Assembly: GCA_003833135.1 (NCBI GenBank)
Contig: QZLH01000260.1
Span: forward strand, 42,477-106,476
Source of the DNA: Oehlia diaphana
Lineage: Eukaryota > Glomeromycota > Glomeromycetes > Glomerales > Glomeraceae
Direction of reading: 5' to 3'
Length of the DNA stretch: 64,000 nucleotides
The position numbers and the translations under genes are program-made. A model generated the notes under the pieces. It had not been told where the DNA came from. It worked only from the letters and a program-made list of their open reading frames with translations, and searched no databases. Shown piece after piece: positions 12,598 to 23,390 of this stretch (its first letter is position 1; every line of letters starts with the position of its first letter).

Positions 12598-12725
12598 TTA
12601 AACTTTAGTACAATGAGCTGATACTATATCAAATTTTTATTATATTTTCTCATTATTTAATTTGAATTTTTGCCCTTAATAAAGAACAAAAGGTTTTATT
12701 TGCATATTGAAAAAAGGATAATCTC

Positions 12726-14697
12726 TTCATTTTATATTGAGGTTATAAAAATTCAAAATTTCGATTAGGAATATGCAGGATTGTATTGAAATCAGTATTA
12801 AAGCATTAATTCCTATCGGTTACCGCAGTATTCCTATACTAACTCAGTCATTGAATGGAGTCGAAAAAATATAATGGATTTTATTTTTGTACCTAATAAA
12901 CCGATGGGTTCTATAAATCCGATTTTATCAAATTTCTCCGTGTAATACAACTTTTAAATAATGTTAGTAAATAATAATATGTTATGCTTTTTATAAATAC
13001 TAACTAATATTTAATTTTTATTTAATTTAGAAATAAAGAATATGTACCAAGGAATTTAATATTTATATCAACAATATATATATCGTTGTATTTTGTATTT
13101 TTATTTTATTTTACATTGTGTACTTTTACCTTTAATTATATTTAACACAATAAAATGAAAAAACAGTATAAATATTATATTTTTGTTAGCTGGAAAAAAT
13201 CCAGCGTAACTTAAGACTAGCATGAAATATTTTTTACTTAATACACAATTGATTATTACAAGATTTCAAGTAATTTAATTTTCGTGAAATTTATTTTGAA
13301 TCGTAATTTAGTAATTTACGATTATGATAATAATTATTTGCAAGATCTTATACAATTGCATTATACTCATAAACAAATATGTGAAATAGATTTTAAACCG
13401 GGATTATGTTTAAATTAGTCGTGTATTTTCTATATAGTTGTGAAGCTTGGCTAATCCCTATAAAAATTTTATTCCGTGTTTTTTATTCCATGTTATTTCC
13501 GTAAACTGAATGTATCATATTCACGGAGTTTTTACAGAAATTACGGATAAAATTTTTACAATATATATAAACTTTTGAAATAAAAAAATATATATATAAA
13601 CGTGATACTATGTTTATTAAACTTTAGGCACCGAAACTTATATATGGCGAAATATATTTGGGATTTGACATATAGTTTCGGAATTCTGCCAAATACCAAA
13701 TCCCAAACCCCAACTATTGTAAACAGTAACAAAATCCCGAAATCCAAAACCATCGCCGAAATCTCAAAATCGTTGCCGAAATTTAATTTTTATTTTTATT
13801 CCTAATTTTATTTCTCAGAAAGAACTATCATTAGTACAGTCTACAAGAAATAATTCCTACATTCCAAACTGCTGACTAAATTACTATAGGCCAATTTGTG
13901 TCATATGACGGTACACGAATTCTAAAAAAGGTCAATAGCGGTTTGAGGATTACGTCATCATTATATACCTCGACGTTAAGTTTATAGTTTATTAATTTTC
14001 GTATTTTATTCTTTAAATTAATTCTTTGAATTTTTGAGTTGATTCTTGCTTTAGCAAATATCAAATTTATTATACTAAATTTATTGACCCAGCTAAGTAG
14101 CAACCCACATACTGTATTTCAAGGGTTTATATACGTACTATTGAGTAAAGTGTACTGCTAGGGTAACAGCACTGTACTCCACTCATTTTAGTCAACCGAA
14201 CTTTCCAACTTCCCGTATTATTCATTTAAATTGAGTTTTTTATTGTTATATTACGTTCGGGCAATAAATGGTAGTAATATCTTTCTTTTTTTGGTTGTGA
14301 GGCGTAATTACTACGCCTCAAGATCACAAATTTTATGTGTAGCACATGAAGTTTTGATCAAGAATTTGCATTTTACTAGTTTATCTCGGAGTAACAAACT
14401 TAAAATAATTATTTCTTTCTTATTGATTACATTATGTCCACTCTTTAATCTATGTTGATTGCTGCAACAATTAATCAAAATGTTTGTGTATATCATTGTA
14501 AATATTAGTATCTGTTAATGTTGTTGCTCTTGATTAAAAAACTTACGCAGTAAAAAAATTAACTATGTCTTATGATCGAAACAAAGTTATTTATAATTCA
14601 GGTATAACCATAAGTGTTTAGCTACATTATATTGTGAATATTATATTCGAAATTATATAAAAGAAAATTTTACAAATTGGACATGATGGATCTTGAT
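12726..14697. other. Intergenic DNA, no supported gene
   Basis: AT-rich sequence. A minus-strand frame at 13876-14103 (75 codons, ends DTNWPIVI) has protein-like composition but matches no family I recognise and has no neighbouring exons. The only other structure seen is the MITE relative at 13458-13560. Confidence 0.5.
13458..13560. mobile_element. Short MITE, CTATAAAAATTTT family, diverged copy
   Basis: Starts CTATAAAAATTTT and ends GATAAAATTTTTACA, and has the same ~103-base length and a similar right half (GGAGTTTTTACAGAAA) as the copies at 12108 and 49877. The centre differs, with TTCCGTGTTTTTTATTCCAT, so it is a distant relative or another subfamily. Confidence 0.5.
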
Positions 14698-14775
14698 AAT
14701 TTAATTCGTGATCCGTGAGTCAACTGCAAAAAATTCATATATGATTTCTGTGAAAAATTACGTCGATCATTAGTA
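14698..14775. repeat. Dispersed repeat shared with 63895-63944
   Basis: TTTAATTCGTGATCCGTGAG followed by TCAACTGCAAAAAA recurs at the far end of the window with one base changed. The two copies rejoin at GTCGATCATTA after about 25 extra bases here. Identity of the element is unknown. Confidence 0.6.
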
Positions 14776-14888
14776 ATTTTTTTCTGATACCCCATTTTCG
14801 TTCCTTACAGTAAATAATGCTCTTTATGTGAACCCATTCAGCATCAACTTATTTAATACATAATATTTATCCCAAAGGTTCAAATAGT

Positions 14889-15249
14889 TTGTTTTCTACA
14901 ATAATTTTTCACTTAATTTTTTACTTTTATTGCCAGATTTCCCTTTTCTGCAGATCATTTTGCGTGGATTACGAATTAATACAGAAATGTCAATTGGAAA
15001 CACTTATTCCAAATATGGTAGTTGAATGGGTCCCATATAGTAATTTAGAAAATATTAAATATTTAACGAAAGGTAGATTTTCTAAAATTTATATATCAGA
15101 TTGGATTAATGGAAGATATGATGAATGGGATTCTGGAAAAAAACAATTAAGAAGAGTTGAAACCTGGAATACAAAATTCAATTATTAAAGTAATTCTAAA
15201 CAATTACAAAATGCTCGAAAGTGCAAATTAAAGTTTGGCTTGAAGAGGT
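14889..15249 (+). pseudogene. Protein kinase N-lobe relic
   Basis: The frame contains VVEWVPYSNLENIKYLTKG, then RFSKIYISDWINGRYDEWDS, which aligns block by block with the start of the kinase domain of the intact gene at 18561 (LEWIEYDRFENVEYLAKGG and following). The glycine loop is degraded (TKGRFSKIY against AKGGFGTIY). The frame stops at 15186-15188, before the catalytic lysine region, and the next stretch to ~15249 matches the rest of that exon only loosely, up to a GTTTGT donor-like site. No C-lobe follows; a MITE-like element begins 190 bases on. This is a truncated, non-functional copy. Confidence 0.75.
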
Positions 15250-15437
15250 TTGTATAATTATTATATCGTGTAAATCTTAATACACGAACGTTACTTATTA
15301 ACAGTAATATACTGCGCCACAACTACAATTTCGTTCAAATTTCAAATTTATTTAATCCTTTAATATTCTTTGTTGTATCCCTCCTTAGAATTCTATAGTT
15401 TGAACATGCCACTACATCATAATTGCAAGAAATTATT

Positions 15438-15614
15438 AGTCCGGAGCGTAGCGAAGGACTCTATATGTTCTAGCCGTGGTGGTACAAAATATCCCGTTGT
15501 CCGTCCGCTTGTTCTTTGAGTCGACGTTTAATTGGTTCTTATATTACACGAAATTATCTTGATCGATTAATTGAGCATGTGATTATCTACCTATATACTG
15601 ATAAGCTCCGGACT
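15438..15614. mobile_element. MITE-like element with AGTCCGGAGC ends
   Basis: AGTCCGGAGC at the left is matched by GCTCCGGACT at the right, a perfect 10-bp inverted repeat enclosing 157 bases. The left subterminal GTAGCGAAGGAC recurs as GTAACGAAGGAC at 28937-28948, and a variant (AGTCCGAAGTG) bounds the nested element at 29059-29440, so this is a dispersed family. No clear target-site duplication. Confidence 0.6.
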
Positions 15615-16359
15615 ACGTAACGGTTTACCGTTTCCTAGTTTATTTATCTAAGCAAATTATGATATTTTAAAATTTTATTTTAATAGAAATGAATTTATTT
15701 TTTGTTTTATTCACAATATATTGAGCACAAAATTTATTGAATTATTATATTTTAGAAACATTTACGCCATTAGCCTAAAACACAAAAAAAGTTTAAATAC
15801 TATATTCTTTTTTTAGAAACACTAAAAGAAAAAACAAATTAATTATTATCAATAAAATTTCATGTTATATAAAAAAATTGTTAAAATAAAAATTATAATT
15901 TTCTGGTTTCATTACAATTTTTTTACCAACAGTTGAAATTTCCTAATTATTTTAAAGATTAAATAATTGAATTTATAGTACTTCCATTTATTTAATGATT
16001 AAATAACTTCTTAGTTGAATCACAGTAATTCAATCGTCATTATTAATAACAGAGTGCATTAGAAGATAATAATGGCTAGATTATAAAATATAATTATCAC
16101 TTGTAGTTGCTTTTGTGTATTTTATTATTTTGGTACTAGCTGGATGCCCGCGCAGTTACCTTTCCGCTAAACTGTTATATAAAGTCTAGAATGGTCATTA
16201 GCATTAAAAGTTTGTGATAAATAGGGAATAAGTCTGCATAATTTACAGTACATGCATAGTGTGGCAAGTGATTTTACATTTTACATTGATAAAATAAACA
16301 ATAATAAAATATAATGATATGTAATGCATTATAATAGTCATTGTAATAGTTATAGTGGT
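15615..16359. other. AT-rich intergenic DNA, no gene seen
   Basis: No coding frame or repeat supported. A slightly GC-richer patch near 16135-16180 has no recognisable identity. Confidence 0.5.
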
Positions 16360-17104
16360 CATTAGGAAGCTGGGAAAACCGAAAACAACATCCAAAGAAT
16401 CATTAGACCTAAAAAAAGGTACTAAACTTTAAAAAAAGAAAAGAAAAATGATTAGTAATTACGAAAAAGAATTTTTAAAAAAAAATCAAAAACGTAATTC
16501 AAACTAACCTTCACTCTGAAAGGTATCACCAAAACCTAACAAAGAGAAAAGGGTTGTTCCCTACAAAAAAAAAATTAGTGACATTTTTTTAAAGTTTAAA
16601 ATTCATTTTCAGAACTTACCCAAAGAACATCAATAATGTTTCGTTAAAGAAATAATGTAAGGAAAATTTTATTTATCAAAAATATAGAATACGAAATGTT
16701 AGATAACATTTCATTTCATTAAGAAATAAAAAAAATTAATGAAAAACACTTACAAATTCTATGTCTGGAAAAACCAAAGAGCCATCCTACAGAATGTAAA
16801 ATAAACATTATAATCATTTCGTCAACTAACATTATGTTAAAAAAAGCATTTAAAAGAACCTACTAAATTTCACGCGTCCAGGAACTATATAAAAAAGGAA
16901 GAAACGTGATGTCAGTAAATGTTTTGTTAAAAATTTTTAAAAGAAAAAATATTCCCCACAATTCTGTTCGTGTATAAATTATTCCTTATTCAGTCATCTA
17001 AAAAAATGAAAATCAAACTGTTAGAAATGTTTAAAGAAATGTATTAAATCCTTCTTTACCAAATTTCCACGCGTCTGAAGACAAACCAAGAAAACCACTG
17101 AAAC
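16360..17104 (-). other. Cluster of minus-strand mini-exons, unknown gene
   Basis: On the minus strand, short GC-richer islands are each bounded by an AG acceptor and a GT donor: 17060-17104 (45 nt), 16864-16884 (21 nt), 16754-16786 (33 nt), 16509-16560 (52 nt), and one starting at 16408. Joining the first three keeps one frame open: FSGFLGLSSDAWKF, then VPGRVKF, then WLFGFSRHRI. All three are multiples of three, so skipping any would keep frame. The first two islands share GACGCGTG(G)AAATTT, suggesting duplicated exons. No start, stop or family is identified. It could be a mini-exon gene or a chance repeat cluster. Confidence 0.35.
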
Positions 17105-17335
17105 CTAAAAAAAGAAAGACTTTATTTTTTGGTTTTTTCTTTGGTTTTTTGCATAGTTATTAAATATCTGTAATTGCCGTTATTAGAAATGTTCAATTCT
17201 CTCTGGTAAAATCCTTGTGCCTAAAACTTTGAGAGCCGTGAAGGCATTAGAAATTAAAAATTAAATGTTGTAATGCCGTAGTATACATAGTAAATTTATT
17301 AATTGTGGAGCGCAGTATATATTTAGAACTATTAA

Positions 17336-17559
17336 CCCCAGTGACACCCGAAAAAATTCCGCAATAGTAAATTTATTCATCACACGCGTCACGTCCCACT
17401 GTGATTCCATTTTCTATAAGTATCTGAGGGACTTAGTTTTTTTCGGTTAGTCAAAATCCTATTTGGCGCGCCCTTAGTCGTCACAGTTTATTCACGTGTT
17501 ACTGCATAGTGCCGGCCCTGTGCGGAATATTTTGGGCAGATTTTCGGGTGTCATAGGGG
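17336..17559. mobile_element. GC-rich MITE-like element with TGACACCCGAAAA arms
   Basis: The left end CCCCAGTGACACCCGAAAA mirrors the right end TTTTCGGGTGTCATAGGGG at 17 of 19 positions. A second inverted pair inside (ATTCCGCA against TGCGGAAT) extends the arms. The 224 bases are clearly GC-richer than their surroundings and encode nothing. Target-site duplication is not evident. Confidence 0.65.
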
Positions 17560-17620
17560 CAGTTTTTAGAACTAGTGTATAAATTTTAATAGTTTTATTT
17601 TTAGTCATGTGATGTTATAG

Positions 17621-17700
17621 ATTTAGCGTCCGAAATGACGTTAAACTAAAAGTATATATGGATTAGCGTCCAGGATGACGTTAAACTAACAATATATTTT
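17621..17700. repeat. Two tandem copies of a 40-bp unit
   Basis: TTAGCGTCC...ATGACGTTAAACTAA occurs at 17621-17660 and again at 17661-17700 with a few substitutions, an exact 40-base period. Confidence 0.8.
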
Positions 17701-18490
17701 AATTAGGTGACTCTAACGTTAATGATGAAATGTTTAGTTTCACAAATTGAGAACTAATTGATTTGTGGTAAATTGTGAAAATACGAAATAATTTTGTGGG
17801 AGTTTATAAATATTTATGGAAGATTACAATTTTGAGATATTGCGCAGCATCCACAAATTCAAATGGATATATTTGGGATTCCCACTTTGTGGCGCAGTTA
17901 CTCTTTATAAAGGGTGTTATTGACCTCAGAAAAAGGGATCGTCATTTTGGAAAATTTAATTAGAATTATTTATTGTATTAATTAACATTATTAAACCAGG
18001 CATATGATTGATTGATTGTATTTCTATTTTATTATTAATAACGTGTTATTTTGTTAATATCTAAGGTGGCAACGTAATTCATCACGGGCTTAGGTATTAC
18101 AATGTAAAAGAAAAGGTGTATTTTTTTTTAAAAGGGATTTTTTTTCGTCGTGTGGGAAAATTCAGAAACTGAAAAATATTTTTTTTTTTTAAAAAAAAAA
18201 AGAAAATTCATTGTATGCGATTTATGATTTCTCGTGTGAAGGATTTTATTGTTACGATTAAATTATTTTTATCTAATCAATGTCAAATGATGCGCCACTC
18301 CGAATCCTATATAAAAATCTGTAGCACAGGGTGCAGACACGTGATGCTGGACGATCCACACCTTTTATGCAGGGTAGTCATAACGTCACGGTCGCACAAT
18401 GCAAGCACGTAGAAGGAATGACAAATATAATTTTAGATATAAAAGATTATCAGCTGATTTAAAATTTGTCGATCACTGCAGTACATACAG
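17701..18490. other. Upstream region of the kinase gene, no gene seen
   Basis: A GC-richer stretch near 18290-18415 with GATGCGCCACTCC and ACACGTGATGC lies upstream of the kinase and may hold promoter elements. No protein-like frame is supported. Confidence 0.4.
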
Positions 18491-18497
18491 TATAAAG
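18491..18497 (+). promoter_or_regulatory. TATA box of the kinase gene
   Basis: TATAAAG lies 64 bases before the ATG at 18561, followed by a T-then-A homopolymer leader. Position and sequence suit a core promoter; no experimental support. Confidence 0.5.
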
Positions 18498-18560
18498 GCG
18501 AAAATTTTTTTTTTAAAAAAAAACTAATCCTCTTCTACATAAATTGACCAGTAATCTAAT

Positions 18561-20243
18561 ATGGAAGAATTTAAGCTCAGTGATGATATATTTGACCAAA
18601 TAAAAGATTTTGACTATAAGGAATTAACATATGAACAAGAATTGTTAATTGATAAGCTAATATTAGATAAAGAATTAAAAGAACGTTATAAAAAGAATGG
18701 TTTGTGCAAAGATTGTAAGCAGCCTAAAATTACTGATGATTGGTGTCAGTCATGCAATGCCACACATTTTCAACAAAATTTCAAAAATTGGACTAGCGGA
18801 AATAATGAGGTTGATAAGCTTATTCAAAGGATACAACTAAATGCTAAGGAACATAAGGAAATTTTAGAGTGGATTGAATATGATAGATTTGAAAATGTTG
18901 AATATTTGGCTAAAGGAGGATTTGGAACTATTTATAAAGCAATTTGGAAAGATGGATGTATAGATAATTGGAATTCTGAAAATAATCTATGGAAGAGAAT
19001 TAAATATTGGATTGCAGGTCATAAAAATTTTCTAGTTGTTTTAAAATGCTTACATAATTCTCAGAATATTACATCCGAATTTTTAAAAGAAGTAGGTTAC
19101 TTATTTGTAAATAATTTTCAAACTACTATTCCATTATAAATGTTAAATTTACTATTATCTATTATTTTTATGTAGATTGAATCACATACTATGATTGTTT
19201 CAAGTTGTGTAGCTAGATGTTTTGGCATTACCAAAGATCCAGAATCTAATAATTTTATGATGGTAATAGAATATGCAAAAGATGGTAGTTTAAGACAATA
19301 TTTAAATAATACATTTAATTCAATAAAGTGGGAAGATAAGTTGAATAATTTAAAAAATATTGCAAATGGCCTCAATTCTATTCATGAAAAAGGATTAATT
19401 CATCATGATTTTCATTGTGGTAATATATTAAAAGATGGTGATTATACTACTATTACTGATTTAGGATTATGTCAACCAGCAAATGTAAAATCTTCTCAAA
19501 ATGAATATGAAAAAAAAGTATATGGAGTATTACCTTATGTAGCACCTGAAGTTTTAAGAGGAGGAGAATATACTCAAGAAAGTGATATTTATTCATTTGG
19601 AATTATTGCATATGAAGTCTGTACAGGGCTTCCTCCTTATCATGATATTGCTCATGATAAAATCTTAGCTATTAGCATTTGTTATGGGCTTAGGCCAAAA
19701 TCTAATTATAAAATCCCTCAACTAATTTTGGACATAATTAAACAATGTTGGGATGCTGATCCTTTAAAACGACCTAAAGCAAACAAATTGTATGATTTAT
19801 TATCCAAATTATATAATGATGGTGATGATAGTGAAATCAATAAGCAAATTGAAGAAGCAGTAAGAATTAATGAAAAGTTTACTTCTACTTCATTACCATA
19901 TAATGGTACTACTCTTTCATATACTACAAATCCTCAAGCAGTTTACACGAGTAGACTTTTAGATTTTAAAAATCTTCCAGAACCAAAAAATGCTATTGAT
20001 AACAAAGCTGATGTTGTAGAATATTCAGGTAATTAATGTTTTAACTTATTTTACAAAATATTCTTGAAATACTTTTTAATATACAATCGGTTTTTATTTT
20101 CTAGAATCCATAGAAGCAATAGATTTCACTAATCTCAATCTAGGTATGATACTCGTTTATATCAACTTGCTTTCTGTATGGTTAATTTTACTAATAATAT
20201 TAACAATTTACTTTAATTCGTTCTTGTAGATAAAGACAACTAA
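18561..20243 (+). CDS. TKL-like protein kinase, four exons, 478 aa
   Basis: Exons 18561-19091, 19176-20028, 20105-20143 and 20230-20243 join in frame (531+853+39+14 nt). All introns are GT-AG. Residues ~52-70 hold two CxxC pairs (CKDC, CQSC) that may bind zinc. The kinase domain runs from about residue 115. It has the glycine loop LAKGGFGTIYKAIW, the lysine motif FLVVLKCL, the catalytic loop HHDFHCGNIL, DLG in place of DFG, and VAPEVL. The Arg of the usual HRD is His, yet Asp and Asn remain, so activity is plausible but not certain. The short last exons read SESIEAIDFTNLNLDKDN. This architecture is common in the expanded kinase families of Rhizophagus. Substrate and pathway are unknown. Confidence 0.88.
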
Positions 20244-23200
20244 GGAAGAAAATTTACAAATATTCAGAATATAAATTTCTTTATTTGTATCTATTATTTA
20301 CTATTTATTTTATTTATCATTATTACAGTATGTGTATTTTATTGGAATATATTTATTATGATTAAAATCTTATAAAGTATTTTATAAATTAAATCAAAAA
20401 TAAATAGGATGAATTATTATATGTACTGTATATTATAAAATTATAACAAAGTAATAAATTACATCATTTATATTTTTTTGACTTAATAGTCACATTTTCA
20501 AATTTAACATTAAACGTTCTAATATTCCTTGTGTATTTCCTCTATAGACTACTTGAATTTGAACGTGATAATTATGATTAGTATTACTCGATTATTGCGT
20601 TGTCATCATCTTTTACTATATGTCGAATTGTTAAAACATGCTGCAAGTGATACAGTTTTTTCAATTAGCATATTTACTCATTCATGTACCTTTATGTTTA
20701 TAACCGTTATGTTTTTTTTTTGCTTTTCTTAGGAAATAATTTAACCCTTCCTTTGTATTAATATTCGCATGCTATGTATGTAGTATGAATGGAAAACCTT
20801 GTTCACTTTTGGTAACAAAGTGTAACTAAATTTTTATTAATTGAGAAATTATAATTTTTTTTAATATTTTAGAAATAACTTCTTTTCTTACTAATTTGTC
20901 TATTAGATAGTAGTACATTAATAATAATTATTATTACCTGTTAACTAATTAAAGCATAAAATTTATAGCATTATTAAGTTACTATACTCTGAAATCATAT
21001 TCGTGTAATTAATCAAATGAAGTGAATGGAAATTTTAATTTGTTAATTTTATATACTGTATCATATACTGTATATAACAATAATTATTGTTATTTACCAG
21101 TAGTCAAAATTTTTGTGCTTTTTCTTTCGTAAAACATAATTAATATAATAATGATTATTATATTATTACTGAGTTCATTCATAAATAATTTCCTTTTTAT
21201 ATATTTTTTTCACCTAATAATGACGCAACTTGTTTAGTTATATACTATGATATTAATTTATTGAATCTTTAAAAAACCATAAAGAATATTATCAGTAATT
21301 TGTACAGTATAAAAGTAATCCAAATAATAATAAAATCGTAATTTTGGTAACCAAATTAAAATATTTTTAAAAGTTGGCAAATTAATTGATCGTAAAGGAC
21401 GTAACTATTGCTGAAAAGACAGGTACACATATATTAAAAATGTAAATCCAGTACAAATTGAGGAAATAGTTCTTCTGGGAAGAGGATTGATGAAGCAAAA
21501 TTTCAAATAGACAAGTTACTACAAAGATATTGAAGCAAGAAATCGAAGAAAGGAAATGTTGGATTTTCAGATAATGGTAACCATCAACACGTAAACAACT
21601 AGAAATCACGATAAAGATAACGATCCGAAGAAAAAAAGAAAAAAGTTTAAACGAAAAATGTCGCATACGACCAAAATACGACAAGTAAGATATTTCAAAA
21701 TATATAAATTTGTTAATATTTATATGATGAATTTTTTTTAATATGAAATATTCTTCATTTTTATCCGATAAATATTTAGTCACGAAATAAGGAAAATGTT
21801 AAAAGAAATGTTCATATAAACCACATGTATGAATTACAATAATCAATCCAATTAATCCTTTTTTTTTCTTTTGTTTTAATTTCTACTACCAGTTACTTCA
21901 TCATAAAAAAATTCAATTTCATCATTAGGTAGTTAAAGCTGCTCCATAAAAAACTCCTTTATTTAGAAGTATAATATCATATTAATTTTTTCATTTTGTG
22001 ATGAGCCATTAATAAAATTTCATCAAAACTATCATAAAAATTAGCTTAAAATTTTAGATGATGGATTTTAAGATACTACAATAGTAAAAATATTTCGTAC
22101 ACATAAGAATATATTAAATTATCTTTTTTTATTATTTCGAAAAATAATATCTTATCAACCTATAAAATTAAATGTGATGGAAATTTTACTACAATAAATT
22201 AAATATTTAACCGGAAATATTTCAAGTAAGAATTTTAATAATGAAATAAATTTTTAATTTTTAATTTATTAAATTTTTTAAGTATAATTTTTAAGTATCT
22301 ATAAAAGAAGAATTTTTTGGAAGATATGATTTTTCAATTGTCATTAAAACCTTGGTTACTCCCAGCGAATTTAATCTTTAATAGTTAATGAATCATTTTA
22401 TCTTTAATCAACAGAATTAAAAACAGCCTACTGTACTTTAATGCTTATCCTTAGAATATGTTTAGTCATATTCTTTTAAATATATAATATAAATTAAAAA
22501 AAAAGATAATACATAAATAATAAACGAGATTTTATTATCAGTTACTATTTTAAAAAAAAAAAAATTATTATTTAGACCAAAATATTAAAAGACAAAAGAA
22601 ATTGAATTGGGTATTAATTTTAGTTCTGATTAACATCATAAAAAAGGAAAACACTATATATAAATAATTTTGGGTTAAAAAAAAAAATTTATCAATATAG
22701 GATACGTCACCAAGGAATTTGAATATTCATTTATTACATAGTACTTTATATAGTTGGATTATATATTATTATACATTACATGTTATTGAATTTTAATAAA
22801 TTATTTGTCAACGCTTATCACTTTGAATTGAATCATAAATTGATTAACTTTTTGGGAACTTAAAAAAGAAATCATTATAATAATTATAGCAAATCACTAT
22901 TCAGTGATTAAATCACGCAATATCTATCAATGATTATTAGTTAACTTTTAACTATTACTTTAAATTCTTTTAAATAAAATTAAATTCAGAATTTCGAGGA
23001 TACGAAAACGAAAATTTCATTTTATACCGTCCAACCAATATGAAAGTCGCGTGAAGTTTATTGATTAAAAATGGTATTTTAAGATAGTTACATCAAATAC
23101 TGTAATACTGTTATATATTAAATTGTTATCGATTTGTAACTACAACATAATCGTCGCTTTGTAAGGATGAGAACATAATAGTAACTAATTTTCTTATCTT

Positions 23201-23390
23201 TTGGCATGCGTTTTTGATCAACACGAATATTTTTACTTATTTTCGCCAATCAATATGATACATAAGTAGATAAATATAAAATTTTATATATTATTAAAAT
23301 ATCATAAAAAAATGTTTCAAAGAAAAATTGAAATAAAAAATAATTCAAATTCGAAAAATAATTATTAATCACATCATTGTTTTAATTGTT
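20244..23390. other. AT-rich intergenic DNA, no supported gene
   Basis: About 3.1 kb without a convincing gene. A minus-strand frame of 133 codons at 21382-21783 is rich in Phe, Ile and Tyr, as expected from AT-rich noncoding DNA, and shows no recognisable domain. Confidence 0.55.

Larger units (their letters stand above)
7490..12725. repeat. Array of four degenerate ~0.9-kb repeat units
   Basis: The block TTTCAACTTGATTGTTTGTT...TTTTCATTAAACAAACTAAGCG restarts near 7500, 8390, 9280 and 10105, giving periods of roughly 895, 890 and 825 bases. Each unit then runs through AATCTACCGGTAAACAATTT, ATTATTGTCTATATTAATAA, a TTAATAAAGAAC block and ends near AAGATCTTAATTCCGGCTGA. Unit 4 is split by a hAT-type insertion (10162-11155) and a pogo-type insertion (11241-11435), and its homology stops near 11757. 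A direct tail fragment reappears at about 12597-12725. No long coding frame survives. The units may derive from one element amplified in tandem. Confidence 0.8.

Noticed and set aside
13876..14103. Minus-strand frame of 75 codons
   Set aside because: Plausible composition but no family, exon partners or repeat elsewhere in the window.
21382..21783. Minus-strand frame of 133 codons, possible membrane protein
   Set aside because: Hydrophobic Phe/Ile/Tyr bias is expected in this AT-rich DNA; no domain or splice context.
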